NCBI RefSeq assembly: GCF_019802085.1
Contig: NZ_JAHVHV010000004.1
Coordinates: 295,210 to 359,209 of the forward strand
DNA: 64,000 bases
Direction of reading: 5' to 3'
Source: Ferrimonas balearica
GTDB lineage: Bacteria; Pseudomonadota; Gammaproteobacteria; Enterobacterales; Shewanellaceae
Below the pieces are notes generated by a model. That model had not been told where the DNA came from. It ran no database searches and worked only from the letters and a program-made list of their open reading frames with translations. Positions 40,325 to 48,197 of this stretch are shown here, one piece after another (within the stretch, counting starts at the first letter, position 1; every line of letters begins with the position of its first letter). Position numbers and translations under genes: made by a program.

Positions 40325-41659
40325 ATGAACTTCAAACTCCGTTCCGTCTGCTTGGCTGTCGGTCTGGCCTCCGCCTCCCTGTCAGCCCAGGCCGATGACC
40401 TGCTGCAGATCTACCAGCAAGCGCTCAGCAAGGACCCCATCTTGCTGCAAGCCAAGGCCAACCGCGACGCGGCCTACGAGGCGATTGGCGAGAGCCGCGC
40501 CACCCTGCTGCCCCAGATCAACGCCACCCTGGGCTACAACAACACCTTCTACAACCGTGAGATCGAAACCCGTGAAGACGACGGTTTCACCGGTGGCCTG
40601 TCCCTGAGCCAGACCATCTACAACCACGCCAACTACGTCAACCTGGACCTGACCAAGCAGGCCGCCAGCCAGGCCGAGCTGGCCTACAACCTGCAGGTGC
40701 AGGGGCTGATCGTGCGGGTCTCCCAGGCCTACTTCGACGTGCTGTCCGCCCAGGACAACCTGGATTTTGTCCAGGCCAACAAGCGCGCCATCGAACGCCA
40801 GCTGGAGCAGACCAAGCAGCGTTTCGCCGTGGGCCTGACCGCCATCACCGACGTGCACGAAGCCCAGGCCCAGTTTGACCTGGCCGTGGCCAACGAGATC
40901 CAGGCCCAGAACAGCCTGGAGAACAGCTACGAGGCCCTGCGGGAGATCACCGGCATCGCCCACAGCGATCTGCACATCCTCGATACCGCCCGCTTCAGCC
41001 CGAGCCAGCCCAGCCCGACCAGCCACGAGCAGTGGCAGACCATCGCCGAGGATTCCAGCCTGCAGCTGCTGATCGACCGCCTGGGCGTGGAGATCGCCAA
41101 ACAGCAGATCAGCCTGGCCAAGACCGGTCACCTCCCGAGCGTGGGCCTGACCGCCAGCTATAACGAGAACGCCTCCTTCACCAACACCCCGGACACCGGT
41201 GAAGGGGCGGTGGGCGTCCAGGTGGCGATCCCGATCTTCTCCGGCTTCGCCGTCTCCAGCCAGGTCAAGCAGGCCAACTACAACTTCGTCGGTGCCCAGC
41301 AGAGCCTGGAAGAGAGTCACCGCAACGTGGTGCGTAACCTGCGGGCCAGCCTGAACAACGTCAACGCCTCCATCAGCTCCATTCGCGCCTTCGAGCAGTC
41401 CGTGGTGTCCGCGGAAAGCGCCCTGAAGGCCACCGAGGCGGGCTTCGAGGTGGGCACCCGGACCATCGTCGACGTGCTCAACTCCACCCAGCAGCTGTAC
41501 AGCGCCAAGCAGCAGCTGTCTGATGCCCGTTACGGCTACATCGTGGCGGTGCTGGCCCTGAAACAGGCCGCCGGCACCCTGGCGGAGGAAGACGTCGCCA
41601 TGATCAACCAGGGGCTGCGGGCCGCCACCGCGGCGGACAGCGACGGCGACAAGAAGTAA
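40325..41659 (+). CDS. tolC: Outer membrane efflux channel TolC
   Basis: A 444-residue outer-membrane channel (E. coli 493) for tripartite efflux and type I secretion. A signal peptide (MNFKLRSVCLAVGLASASLSAQA) precedes two OEP repeats of long alpha-helices and beta strands; DDLLQIYQQALSKDPILLQAKAN is the typical mature N-terminus. The second half, VGVQVAIPIFSGFAVSSQVKQA and FEVGTRTIVDVLNSTQQLY, is standard TolC. It is shorter than E. coli, mainly at the C-terminus. ATG at 40325 gives the clean signal peptide. Confidence 0.96.
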   Translation: MNFKLRSVCLAVGLASASLSAQADDLLQIYQQALSKDPILLQAKANRDAAYEAIGESRATLLPQINATLGYNNTFYNREIETREDDGFTGGLSLSQTIYNHANYVNLDLTKQAASQAELAYNLQVQGLIVRVSQAYFDVLSAQDNLDFVQANKRAIERQLEQTKQRFAVGLTAITDVHEAQAQFDLAVANEIQAQNSLENSYEALREITGIAHSDLHILDTARFSPSQPSPTSHEQWQTIAEDSSLQLLIDRLGVEIAKQQISLAKTGHLPSVGLTASYNENASFTNTPDTGEGAVGVQVAIPIFSGFAVSSQVKQANYNFVGAQQSLEESHRNVVRNLRASLNNVNASISSIRAFEQSVVSAESALKATEAGFEVGTRTIVDVLNSTQQLYSAKQQLSDARYGYIVAVLALKQAAGTLAEEDVAMINQGLRAATAADSDGDKK

Positions 41660-41672
41660 GCCAAGCCCCAAT

Positions 41673-41702
41673 AAAAAAACCCGCCAGTCGGCGGGTTTTT
41701 TG
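41673..41702. terminator. Bidirectional terminator between tolC and an OMP gene
   Basis: A 7-bp stem ACCCGCC/GGCGGGT with an AGTC loop, flanked by seven A and six T. Confidence 0.93.
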
Positions 41703-41717
41703 TTGCCTGTGGCAAAC

Positions 41718-42389
41718 TCAGAAGCGCAGTTCGGCGCCCATAAACCAGCCGTCCTGGCTGACGTCGGCGGTGACACCGCTGAAGTTCTTCACGTCGAAGT
41801 CGTGCTGGCGGTAGCCGCCGCGCAGGTCCAGATCGAACGCCAGGATGTCCAGGGTGTACCCCATGCCCAGCTGGTAGTCGCTGATCTGGCGATCCGAGTA
41901 GTTGGTCAGGCTGACGTCGGCGAAGGCAAACAGGCCGGTGCCCACCAGGTTAAAGCGGCTGCGGGCGTAACCCATGAAGACGCCCTTATCCATGTCCTGG
42001 CTGCCGGTCCAGCTGTTGCCGGTGCTGGCCTCCCCGCTGTAGAGGCGGTAGTTGACCCCCAGGTCCAGCTCCACCCCCGGGTTGTCCAGCAACTCGTAGT
42101 AGAAGATGAAGTCGGTGTTGGTCAGGTCCAGCTCGCTGCCCCCGCCGGTGGTGCCCATCCGGTTATGGCGGATCATCAGGTTGGGCACGATGGGAATAAA
42201 GTGCTCCAGGGCCACGTAGGCGCTGATGCGGCTCTTGTCGCTCCAGGCCTGCTCATCCGCCTCCAATTTTCCGTCGGTGGAGACGAAGTAGAGATCCGCC
42301 CCCGCCTTGACGCCCAGAACGTCGGCCTGGGCCGGTACCGCACAACTGGCCGCCAACGCGACCGCCAACATGCTCGGTTTGAACTGCAT
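41718..42389 (-). CDS. Outer-membrane beta-barrel protein, probable TIGR04219 type
   Basis: A 223-residue exported protein with a signal peptide (MQFKPSMLAVALAASCAVPAQA). The mature part has alternating hydrophobic strands and ends in Phe (WFMGAELRF), typical of outer-membrane barrels. The opening DVLGVKAGADLYF and the closing segments resemble the TIGR04219 family of Shewanella and Vibrio; function unknown. It is nine bases downstream of the DUF2333 gene and is the last of that run. Confidence 0.8.
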   Translation of the reverse strand: MQFKPSMLAVALAASCAVPAQADVLGVKAGADLYFVSTDGKLEADEQAWSDKSRISAYVALEHFIPIVPNLMIRHNRMGTTGGGSELDLTNTDFIFYYELLDNPGVELDLGVNYRLYSGEASTGNSWTGSQDMDKGVFMGYARSRFNLVGTGLFAFADVSLTNYSDRQISDYQLGMGYTLDILAFDLDLRGGYRQHDFDVKNFSGVTADVSQDGWFMGAELRF

Positions 42390-42398
42390 GGTTTCTCG

Positions 42399-43373
42399 TT
42401 ATCCTTGGGTTAGTAGTTGTTTTAAGTCAATCAGGGCCGCATTGGCCCGGGAGATGTAGTTCGCCATCACCAACGAGTGGTTGGCGACAAAGCCAAAGCC
42501 GCTGCCGTTGAGGATCATCGGGCTCCAGACGGTGTCCTGGGTGGCCTCCAGCTCACGAATGATCTGCTGCAGACTGACCCGGGCGTTTTTCTTGTCCAGC
42601 ACCGGACCGAAGTCCTTCTCAATGGCGGTCATAAAGTTGAGCAGCGCCCAGGTGGTGCCGCGGGCCTCGTAAAAGACGTCGTCGATCTTCCACCAGCTGG
42701 TGCGCACCTCGGCGCTGCCGGATGCGCCGGTGGACTGGCGGGCCCGGTCGTCCCCGGCCAGATCGGTGTTGAGCCGCTCCTGGCCGACACTGGCCGCCAG
42801 GCGCTGGGACAGGCTGCCGAGCCGTTTGCCCACCTCGTCCAGGTAGCGCACCAGGTTGTCCGCCCGGGCGTAGAACTGGGCGTCCTCGTTGTTGGGATCC
42901 AGGATGGCCGCCCGATAGCGCTCCAGCGCCTTGACCGCGTCCCGGTACTCCGACTCCGCCCGCGGCACCATCCAGCTGCGATGGTCGATATTGAACTTGG
43001 GCTGGGCGACCTGCAGATCCTTGTTCTCCGCCGATTGGGACTGGGAGCGGGAAAACTCCCGGCGCATCACCAGCGAGATGTCCCGCAGCTGCTCCAGGGC
43101 ACCAAACTCGAACGCCGGCATGTTGTCCATAAACACCGACGGCGGCATCACGTCGTTGGAGAGGAAGCCGCCGGGCTTGTCCAGCAGGGTGCGGGCGGTC
43201 TCCATCACCGCCGTGGTGGTGGCGTAACCGACCACAGTGTCACCGGACTCCGGGCGCAGCTGCTCCGCGGTAAGCGGGTCCGGCTCCACGCTCCACCAGA
43301 CCGCAATCAGGTAGTTGAGCAGCAACACCCCGAGAAGGCCGATTCCCAGCCACTTCTTGTTGACGGCGACCAT
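42399..43373 (-). CDS. DUF2333 family membrane-anchored protein
   Basis: A 324-residue protein with one N-terminal membrane helix (residues ~7-27) and a large, mainly helical periplasmic domain. The stretch GYATTTAVMETARTLLDKPG and SNDVMPPSVFMDNMPAFEFG are what I associate with DUF2333; function unknown. It ends 9 bp before the outer-membrane barrel gene and starts 13 bp after the PCuAC copper-chaperone gene, suggesting cotranscription of three envelope proteins. Confidence 0.85.
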   Translation of the reverse strand: MVAVNKKWLGIGLLGVLLLNYLIAVWWSVEPDPLTAEQLRPESGDTVVGYATTTAVMETARTLLDKPGGFLSNDVMPPSVFMDNMPAFEFGALEQLRDISLVMRREFSRSQSQSAENKDLQVAQPKFNIDHRSWMVPRAESEYRDAVKALERYRAAILDPNNEDAQFYARADNLVRYLDEVGKRLGSLSQRLAASVGQERLNTDLAGDDRARQSTGASGSAEVRTSWWKIDDVFYEARGTTWALLNFMTAIEKDFGPVLDKKNARVSLQQIIRELEATQDTVWSPMILNGSGFGFVANHSLVMANYISRANAALIDLKQLLTQG

Positions 43374-43386
43374 GGCGAGCTCCTTA

Positions 43387-43857
43387 TTAATGGTGGTGGT
43401 GATGGTGGTGATGGGCGTCCTCCTGTTCGGTGCCCATCTTGCTGACCGTCAGCAGCACGGTAAGGGGTTGCGCCTGACGGAAGCGGAGTTCACAGCTTAG
43501 CTCCTGGCCTTCGTTCAAGGGGTTGGCCAGGCCCATCATCATAAGGTGGTAGCCGCCCTGGGTCAGGGCCACCGGCTGGCCGGCCTTGAGTTCGATGGCC
43601 TCCACCGGGCGCATCTTCATCAGCCCGCCCTCTTCGAGCAGGGTGTGCAGTTCGGTGGTCTTCACCCCTTCGCACTGAGCCCCCAGCAGGGCATCGTCCC
43701 GCTCGGTGCTGGTGATCACCAGGTAACCGGCGGTGTTGGGGACACTCGGCGGCATGGCGCGCACCTTGGCGTCGCTCACTTCGATGTCGGCCATGGCGGA
43801 GAAGCTGGCCAGGCCGGAACCCAGCAGGAGGAAAAATCCAAACACCCGTTTAAACAT
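43387..43857 (-). CDS. PCu(A)C periplasmic copper chaperone with C-terminal octahistidine tail
   Basis: A 156-residue exported protein of the PCuAC (DUF461) family, which carries Cu(I) to cytochrome c oxidase sites. A signal peptide ends near MADIE. The copper ligands appear as TTELHTLLEEGGLMKM and GGYHLMMMGL, the H-M-x-M-x-H-x-M pattern of the family. The protein ends in ten residues DAHHHHHHHH, eight consecutive histidines, which could bind extra Cu or Zn. ATG at 43857 has AAGGAAGG at good spacing; GTG one codon upstream is possible. Confidence 0.9.
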   Translation of the reverse strand: MFKRVFGFFLLLGSGLASFSAMADIEVSDAKVRAMPPSVPNTAGYLVITSTERDDALLGAQCEGVKTTELHTLLEEGGLMKMRPVEAIELKAGQPVALTQGGYHLMMMGLANPLNEGQELSCELRFRQAQPLTVLLTVSKMGTEQEDAHHHHHHHH

Positions 43858-43914
43858 CACTCACCTTCCTTTAGACTGATTTTCGTGCAATAGGACCGCC
43901 CCCCAGGAGAGCCC

Positions 43915-44658
43915 ATGGACCTCATTACCCTGCACCGTGACAATGCCGTCATGGTACTGACCCTCAACCGCCCGGACAAGCGTAACGCTCTGACCCAGCA
44001 GATGTATTCAGCACTCAGTCAGCACCTCAAAGCGGCCGAAGCGGACGACGAAGTGCGGGCGGTGCTGATCCAGGGCCAGGAGGACTGCTTCAGCGCCGGC
44101 AACGATTTGGGGGATTTTCTCAAGGTGGGACGGCTGACCGAATCCACCCCGGTGATCCAGTTTCTGCGCCTGCTGCCGGAGTTGACCAAACCGCTGGTGG
44201 CCGCCGTGTCCGGCTCGGCGGTGGGGATCGGCACCACCTTGCTGCTGCATTGCGATCTGGTCTATTGCACCGACAGCACCCGCTTCCAGCTGCCCTTCGT
44301 CAACCTGGGGCTGGTGCCAGAAGCCGCCTCCAGCGTGCTGCTGCCTGCCCTGTGTGGGCACCAGCGGGCCGCCGAGCTTCTGATGCTGGGCGAACCCTTC
44401 GACGCCGACACCGCGCTGTCGCTGGGGCTGGTGAACGCCGTGGTGCCCACCGGCGAGGTGCTGGCCACCGGCGCGGCAAAGGCGCAAGCCCTGGCGGCCC
44501 GCCCGCCCCAGGCCCTGGCCGCCACCAAGGCGCTGCTCAAGCAGGCCCGTCCAGCGGATCTGCACGAGGCGATGACCCGGGAGCTGGCGGCCTTCGATAC
44601 TCAGCTGGCCAGTGCCGAGACCCAGGCGGTGATCGCCGCCCGACTGCAAAAAAGGTAA
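43915..44658 (+). CDS. Crotonase family protein, probable enoyl-CoA isomerase type
   Basis: A 247-residue crotonase-fold enzyme. VMVLTLNRPDKRNALTQQMY and LIQGQEDCFSAGNDLGDF are standard CoA-binding segments. The first hydratase Glu is absent (GSAVGIGTTLLLHCDL), while the second position has Glu in GLVPEAASS. One acidic residue is typical of Delta3-Delta2-enoyl-CoA isomerases and PaaG-like proteins rather than hydratases. AGGAG precedes the ATG. It is a single gene, divergent from the PCuAC gene and convergent with the PspC cluster. Confidence 0.87.
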   Translation: MDLITLHRDNAVMVLTLNRPDKRNALTQQMYSALSQHLKAAEADDEVRAVLIQGQEDCFSAGNDLGDFLKVGRLTESTPVIQFLRLLPELTKPLVAAVSGSAVGIGTTLLLHCDLVYCTDSTRFQLPFVNLGLVPEAASSVLLPALCGHQRAAELLMLGEPFDADTALSLGLVNAVVPTGEVLATGAAKAQALAARPPQALAATKALLKQARPADLHEAMTRELAAFDTQLASAETQAVIAARLQKR

Positions 44659-44682
44659 AAAAATGCCCCGCTCAGGCGGGGC
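44657..44682 (-). terminator. Terminator of the PspC small-protein cluster
   Basis: A 7-bp stem GCCCCGC/GCGGGGC with a TCAG loop is followed on the minus strand by A then seven T. There is no T-run on the plus strand. Confidence 0.85.
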
Positions 44683-44739
44683 CAAGGCTGGTTGCGCTAG
44701 CTCAAGGGAAAAACGATTGTCGGGCCCGAGGCCCGGCGG

Positions 44740-44925
44740 TCAGGACCCTTTGTCCCGACTGAGGATCCGGCGGCTAAGCCAGCGTCCGAATCCGATGCCT
44801 GCGCCGATCACCACCAGGCTGAGCGGGAGCCAGATGACCCACTCCCCCATGGCGACCGACCAGATGTCCACCATGCCGACCAACAAGATCAGGCACAGCA
44901 GCAAAGAAATCAGTAACCACGCCAT
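44740..44925 (-). CDS. Small two-helix membrane protein downstream of PspC
   Basis: A 61-residue protein of two predicted membrane helices (LLISLLLCLILLVGMVDIW and VIWLPLSLVVIGAGIGFG) with a basic C-terminus (RWLSRRILSRDKGS). I do not recognise the family; it is not PspB or PspG by eye. Its ATG at 44925 lies 16 bases inside the end of the PspC gene, so translation is coupled. Last gene before the terminator at 44657. Confidence 0.65.
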   Translation of the reverse strand: MAWLLISLLLCLILLVGMVDIWSVAMGEWVIWLPLSLVVIGAGIGFGRWLSRRILSRDKGS

Positions 44926-45101
44926 GACTTGGGCATCAGCCAGGCGGCGGCCAGGTAGAGCAGAACCACTTTCACCGGCGCCACCAGCGCCAGCAGGACG
45001 GCGGCCACTCGAGTCCACATCGGACTCCAATCCAATCGATGGGCGATGCCGGCCAGGACCCCAAAGAACCAGGCTTCCGGCATGGGTTTGCTGCGGATCA
45101 T
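44910..45101 (-). CDS. Small PspC-domain membrane protein
   Basis: A 63-residue protein consisting of little more than a PspC domain. AWFFGVLAGIAHRLDWSPMWTRV is the PspC signature, followed by a membrane helix (AAVLLALVAPVKVVLLYLAAAWLM). It is much shorter than E. coli PspC (119), lacking the C-terminal cytoplasmic part. AAAGGAGG lies seven bases before the ATG. No pspA, pspB or pspF is in the neighbourhood. Start overlaps the preceding 43-residue ORF (ATGA); the end overlaps the next gene by 16 bases. Confidence 0.8.
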   Translation of the reverse strand: MIRSKPMPEAWFFGVLAGIAHRLDWSPMWTRVAAVLLALVAPVKVVLLYLAAAWLMPKSWRGY

Positions 45102-45229
45102 CTTGCCTCCTTTGTGCGACCGAAACGGCGTGTGCACAGACCGTGAATGCCGATGGCGACCGCGGTGCTGAGGGCCCAGCCGAGCAGGGGCAGGGCCATC
45201 ACCACCAGGGTCGGTTGCATCATGCCCAT
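45098..45229 (-). CDS. 43-residue single-helix membrane microprotein (predicted)
   Basis: A 44-codon ORF joining the upstream exported protein gene to the PspC gene. It starts in a TGATG overlap with the former and ends in an ATGA overlap with the latter, so both ends are coupled. The product has one hydrophobic helix (TLVVMALPLLGWALSTAVAIGI) and a basic tail (TRRFGRTKEAR), predicted N-out/C-in by the positive-inside rule. No family recognised. The two exact overlaps make it likely real despite its size. Confidence 0.65.
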   Translation of the reverse strand: MGMMQPTLVVMALPLLGWALSTAVAIGIHGLCTRRFGRTKEAR

Positions 45230-45510
45230 CACTTGCCCCCAAAACCGGTTTCCGGTGCTTTCTGGGTCTGGGCCAGGGTCTGAGGCTCGGCGGCTTCAGT
45301 CGGACCAAAGGCGTCCTGAACCTGCTGCTTCACGGCGATGGTAACGTCGCGGCTGATCTCGCGCCGAACTTCATTGAGTGAAGCGCGGATGGCGTTGTCG
45401 ATGGCCTGGGCCAGGGTGATGGTTTCTGCCGCTTGGGCGGCGGGGGCCATCAGGGCGGATACCGCCAGGGTGGCCAGAAGGGTGCGGCGAACGGTGCTGA
45501 AGCGTGACAT
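45229..45510 (-). CDS. Small exported protein heading the PspC cluster
   Basis: A 93-residue protein with a signal peptide (SRFSTVRRTLLATLAVSALMAPAAQA) and a mature part of about 67 residues. This is a likely amphipathic helix (ETITLAQAIDNAIRASLNEV, then ISRDVTIAVKQQVQDAFG) followed by a Glu/Ala/Gln-rich tail. No family recognised. GGGATTC precedes the chosen ATG at 45510, with AGAGGGA as ribosome-binding site. It is first in a four-gene overlapping cluster ending at 44740. Confidence 0.7.
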   Translation of the reverse strand: MSRFSTVRRTLLATLAVSALMAPAAQAAETITLAQAIDNAIRASLNEVRREISRDVTIAVKQQVQDAFGPTEAAEPQTLAQTQKAPETGFGGK

Positions 45511-45668
45511 GGTGAATCCCTCTTTAGTCGTTGTGTCGTGATGACAACAAGGTATTAACAAGGGCCGTGCCAACTTTTCAAAAAGTTTTAAGATGCTGTT
45601 TTTAAAGGATAATTAATTTTTGTCGAGTCGGGGCGACTGTGCCCAAATCGGGAGGTGGGGAGGAAATC

Positions 45669-45701
45669 GTGGATTTGACCAAGCCATTTGGTCAAATCCA
45701 C
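45669..45701. repeat. 14-bp perfect inverted repeat downstream of dusA
   Basis: GTGGATTTGACCAA (45669-45682) is perfectly complementary to TTGGTCAAATCCAC (45688-45701) around a GCCAT loop. It lies 12 bases past the dusA stop. On neither strand does a T-tract follow, so it is not a standard terminator; an mRNA-end structure or protein site are alternatives. Confidence 0.85.
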
Positions 45702-45712
45702 TACTGAGTGAT

Positions 45713-46687
45713 TCAGGCGGCGCGAGCGGCGTCCGGCAGGCTGGCCAGGGCGTCGGCCACCACCTCGGCACCGACGCCGGGCAGGTGGGCGTTTTGCGCC
45801 AGGTAACGGCGCCACTGGCGGGCCCCGGGCATGCCGTTAAACAGGCCCAGGATGTGGCGGGTCACGTGGTTGGCCCGGCCACCGTTGGCGATGTGGCGCT
45901 CCAGGTAGGGGATCATCTGCTGTGCCACCTCAGCCCGGGACAGCACCGGTCGGTCATCGCCGTACAGGCGCCGGTCCACCTCGGCCATCATATAGGGGTT
46001 CTGATAGGCCTCGCGCCCAACCATGACGCCGTCCAGGTGAGCCAGGTGCGCCTCGCACTGTTCCAGGGAGGTGATGCCGCCGTTGACGGAGATGTTCAGC
46101 TGCGGGAAGTCCCGCTTGATCTGGTAGGCCCGCTCGTAGATGAGCTCGGGGATCTCCCGGTTCTCCTTGGGGCTCAGCCCCTGCAGCCAGGCCTTACGGG
46201 CGTGGATGGTGAACACCTCACAGCCGGTGGCCGCCACGGTATCGACAAAGTCGGTCAGGAAGCCATAGCTGTCCTGCTCATCGATGCCGATGCGGGTCTT
46301 GACGGTAACGGGGATGCTGACCACGTCCTGCATCGCCTTGATGCAGTCGGCCACCAGCGCCGGCTCCGCCATCAGGCAGGCACCGAATCGACCGTTCTGC
46401 ACTCGGTCGGAGGGGCACCCCACATTGAGGTTCACCTCATCATAACCGCGCTGCTCAGCCAGCTTGGCGCAGTGGGCCAGGTCCGCCGGGTTGCTGCCCC
46501 CCAACTGCAGGGCCAGCGGGTGCTCCTCTTCGTTGTACCCCAGGTAGTCCCCTTTGCCGTGGATGATGGCACCGGTGGTGACCATCTCGGTGTACAGCAG
46601 GGCATGACGGGAGATCAGCCGGGCAAAATAGCGGTAGTGGCGATCGGTCCAGTCGAGCATGGGGGCAACAGAAAAGGTGCGCTTCAT
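45713..46687 (-). CDS. dusA: tRNA-dihydrouridine(20/20a) synthase DusA
   Basis: A 324-residue FMN enzyme (E. coli 330-345) reducing uridines 20/20a in the tRNA D-loop with [24 protein letters not shown] opens the domain, [21 protein letters not shown] carries the catalytic Cys, and [18 protein letters not shown] and VNGGI follow. The start MKRTFSVAP at 46687 was chosen; the frame runs 61 codons further upstream but that segment does not resemble Dus. Monocistronic, divergent from purC. Confidence 0.96.
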   Translation of the reverse strand: MKRTFSVAPMLDWTDRHYRYFARLISRHALLYTEMVTTGAIIHGKGDYLGYNEEEHPLALQLGGSNPADLAHCAKLAEQRGYDEVNLNVGCPSDRVQNGRFGACLMAEPALVADCIKAMQDVVSIPVTVKTRIGIDEQDSYGFLTDFVDTVAATGCEVFTIHARKAWLQGLSPKENREIPELIYERAYQIKRDFPQLNISVNGGITSLEQCEAHLAHLDGVMVGREAYQNPYMMAEVDRRLYGDDRPVLSRAEVAQQMIPYLERHIANGGRANHVTRHILGLFNGMPGARQWRRYLAQNAHLPGVGAEVVADALASLPDAARAA

Positions 46688-46892
46688 TGGGGGCCTCGTG
46701 GAATTTGGGGAGGCGTATTCTACCCAAGGCGCGGACAAAAGCACAGGCGATTTTTTCACCAGTTTGAGCCGGACAGAGAGGCCGGGGGCCGCGCCGTTGG
46801 CGGGAGAGGGGGCCAGCCAGGCCCAACGCCGCCCCCACGAATAGGCAGCTGAACAAAAACTCGGCGCCATGCTAGGGGCCGGGCCCGAGTTT

Positions 46893-46901
46893 TGTTATGA
46901 T
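46893..46901 (+). promoter_or_regulatory. purC extended -10 promoter element
   Basis: TGTTATGAT matches the TGnTATAAT extended -10 with one mismatch in the hexamer; no good -35 is visible, as often with this type. It abuts the right arm of the 46856-46893 inverted repeat, so a regulator could act there. Confidence 0.5.
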
Positions 46902-46910
46902 GCGCGCACC

Positions 46911-46972
46911 GGATCCCGGGGGCCGCGCCCCAAGCCGTAAAGCGAATAAAATCAAATAGCCCGGCGGGATCC
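46911..46972 (+). other. Structured 5' leader of purC
   Basis: GGATCCCG (46911-46918) pairs perfectly with CGGGATCC (46965-46972), enclosing an adjacent GGGGC/GCCCC hairpin (46919-46931) and an A-rich single-stranded section. It lies between the presumed promoter and the purC start. It does not match a riboswitch I recognise. Confidence 0.45.
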
Positions 46973-47013
46973 ACGACCTCTACTCTACCTCTCAACACTA
47001 CAGGACAGTTGCA

Positions 47014-48117
47014 ATGAGTCTTGCTGATAAGGTCTTGGCCGTTAACAACGATCTCCCCATCCGTACCGACAAGCCGGTGCACTCCGGTAAGGTGCGCTCC
47101 GTCTACTGGCTGACCGACGCCGACAGCCGCCGCCTGATCCAGGAGAAGGGCTACGACGTGGCCGAAGACGCCCCGCTGGCCATCATGGTGATCTCCGATC
47201 GGATCAGCGCCTTTGACTGCATCTGGCACGGCGAAGGTGGCATGAACGGTGTCCCCGGCAAGGGCGCGGCGCTGAATGCCATCTCCAACCACTGGTTCAA
47301 GCTGTTCAAAGAGCAGGGCCTGGCGGACAGCCACATCCTGGACATCCCCCACCCCTTCGTCTGGATCGTGCAAAAAGCCAAGCCGGTGATGATCGAGGCG
47401 ATCTGCCGTCAGTACATCACCGGTTCCATGTGGCGTGCCTACACCAAGGGCGAGCGCGACTTCTGCGGCATCGAGCTGCCGGAAGGGCTGGAGAAGGATC
47501 AGAAGCTGCCGGAGCTGCTGATCACCCCCTCCACCAAGGGCATTCTGGAAGGCATTCCCGGTGTCCCGGCGGTGGACGATGTGAACATCACCCGCAAGAA
47601 CATCGAAGACAACTTCGAAGCGTTCAACTTCCGCTCCAGCGAAGACATCGATCGCTACGAAGTCCTGCTGCAGGAAGGCTTTGACGTGATCTCCGATGCC
47701 CTGGCCAAACTGGACCAGGTGTTTGTCGACACCAAGTTCGAGTTTGGCTACGTCACCGATGCGGTGGGCAACGAAAAGCTCATCTACATGGACGAAGTGG
47801 GCACCCCCGACTCCTCCCGGATCTGGGACGGCCCCAGCTACCGCGAGGGCAAGGTGGTGGAGAACTCCAAAGAGGGCTTCCGTCAGCTGCTGCTGAACCA
47901 CTTCCCGGATCCGGACATCCTGCTGAACAAGGACCGGATGGCAGAGCGCAGCGCCCTGGCCCGGGACAACGCCCTGCCCACCGAAGTGCTGATGGCGGTC
48001 TCCAAGACCTACACCGACATCGCCGAAACCATCACCGGTGAGAAGATCGTTCTGTCCGACAACCCCAAGGCGGAGATCATCCAGATCCTCAAAGAGGAGT
48101 ACGGCCTGATCGACTGA
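47014..48117 (+). CDS. purC: Phosphoribosylaminoimidazole-succinocarboxamide synthase (SAICAR synthetase), long type
   Basis: A 367-residue enzyme condensing CAIR with aspartate using ATP in purine synthesis. The family segments [36 protein letters not shown] and DTKFEFGY are present. E. coli PurC has 237 residues; the 367-residue form is the type I recall from Vibrio and Shewanella. ACAGGA lies upstream of the ATG. Single gene with its own terminator at 48131. Confidence 0.96.
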   Translation: MSLADKVLAVNNDLPIRTDKPVHSGKVRSVYWLTDADSRRLIQEKGYDVAEDAPLAIMVISDRISAFDCIWHGEGGMNGVPGKGAALNAISNHWFKLFKEQGLADSHILDIPHPFVWIVQKAKPVMIEAICRQYITGSMWRAYTKGERDFCGIELPEGLEKDQKLPELLITPSTKGILEGIPGVPAVDDVNITRKNIEDNFEAFNFRSSEDIDRYEVLLQEGFDVISDALAKLDQVFVDTKFEFGYVTDAVGNEKLIYMDEVGTPDSSRIWDGPSYREGKVVENSKEGFRQLLLNHFPDPDILLNKDRMAERSALARDNALPTEVLMAVSKTYTDIAETITGEKIVLSDNPKAEIIQILKEEYGLID

Positions 48118-48130
48118 GGCTCGGGGTCAG

Positions 48131-48159
48131 AAAAAAGGAGGCGTCAGCCTCCTTTTTTT
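48131..48159 (+). terminator. purC terminator
   Basis: A 12-bp stem AAAAAAGGAGGC/GCCTCCTTTTTT with a GTCA loop, ending in seven T. Confidence 0.93.
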
Positions 48160-48197
48160 GTACCTTGGTACCAGTACTGAGCCAACATAGACCGCCG

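Larger units (their letters stand above)
46688..47013. promoter_or_regulatory. dusA/purC intergenic region (326 bp)
   Basis: No gene is supported here. It holds an imperfect 13-bp inverted repeat (46856-46868 with 46881-46893, one mismatch), an extended -10 TGTTATGAT (46893-46901) and a leader that can fold before purC. No PurR-like 16-bp palindrome was seen. Confidence 0.6.

Noticed and set aside
46688..46870. A 61-codon in-frame N-terminal extension of dusA
   Set aside because: The added residues ([10 protein letters not shown] and on) do not resemble the Dus family, cover the purC promoter region, and the internal Met has the expected N-terminus.
48165..48197. TTG at 48165 as the start of the three-helix membrane protein
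   Set aside because: It lies next to the purC terminator without a ribosome-binding site; ATG at 48198 is the simpler choice, though also weakly supported.
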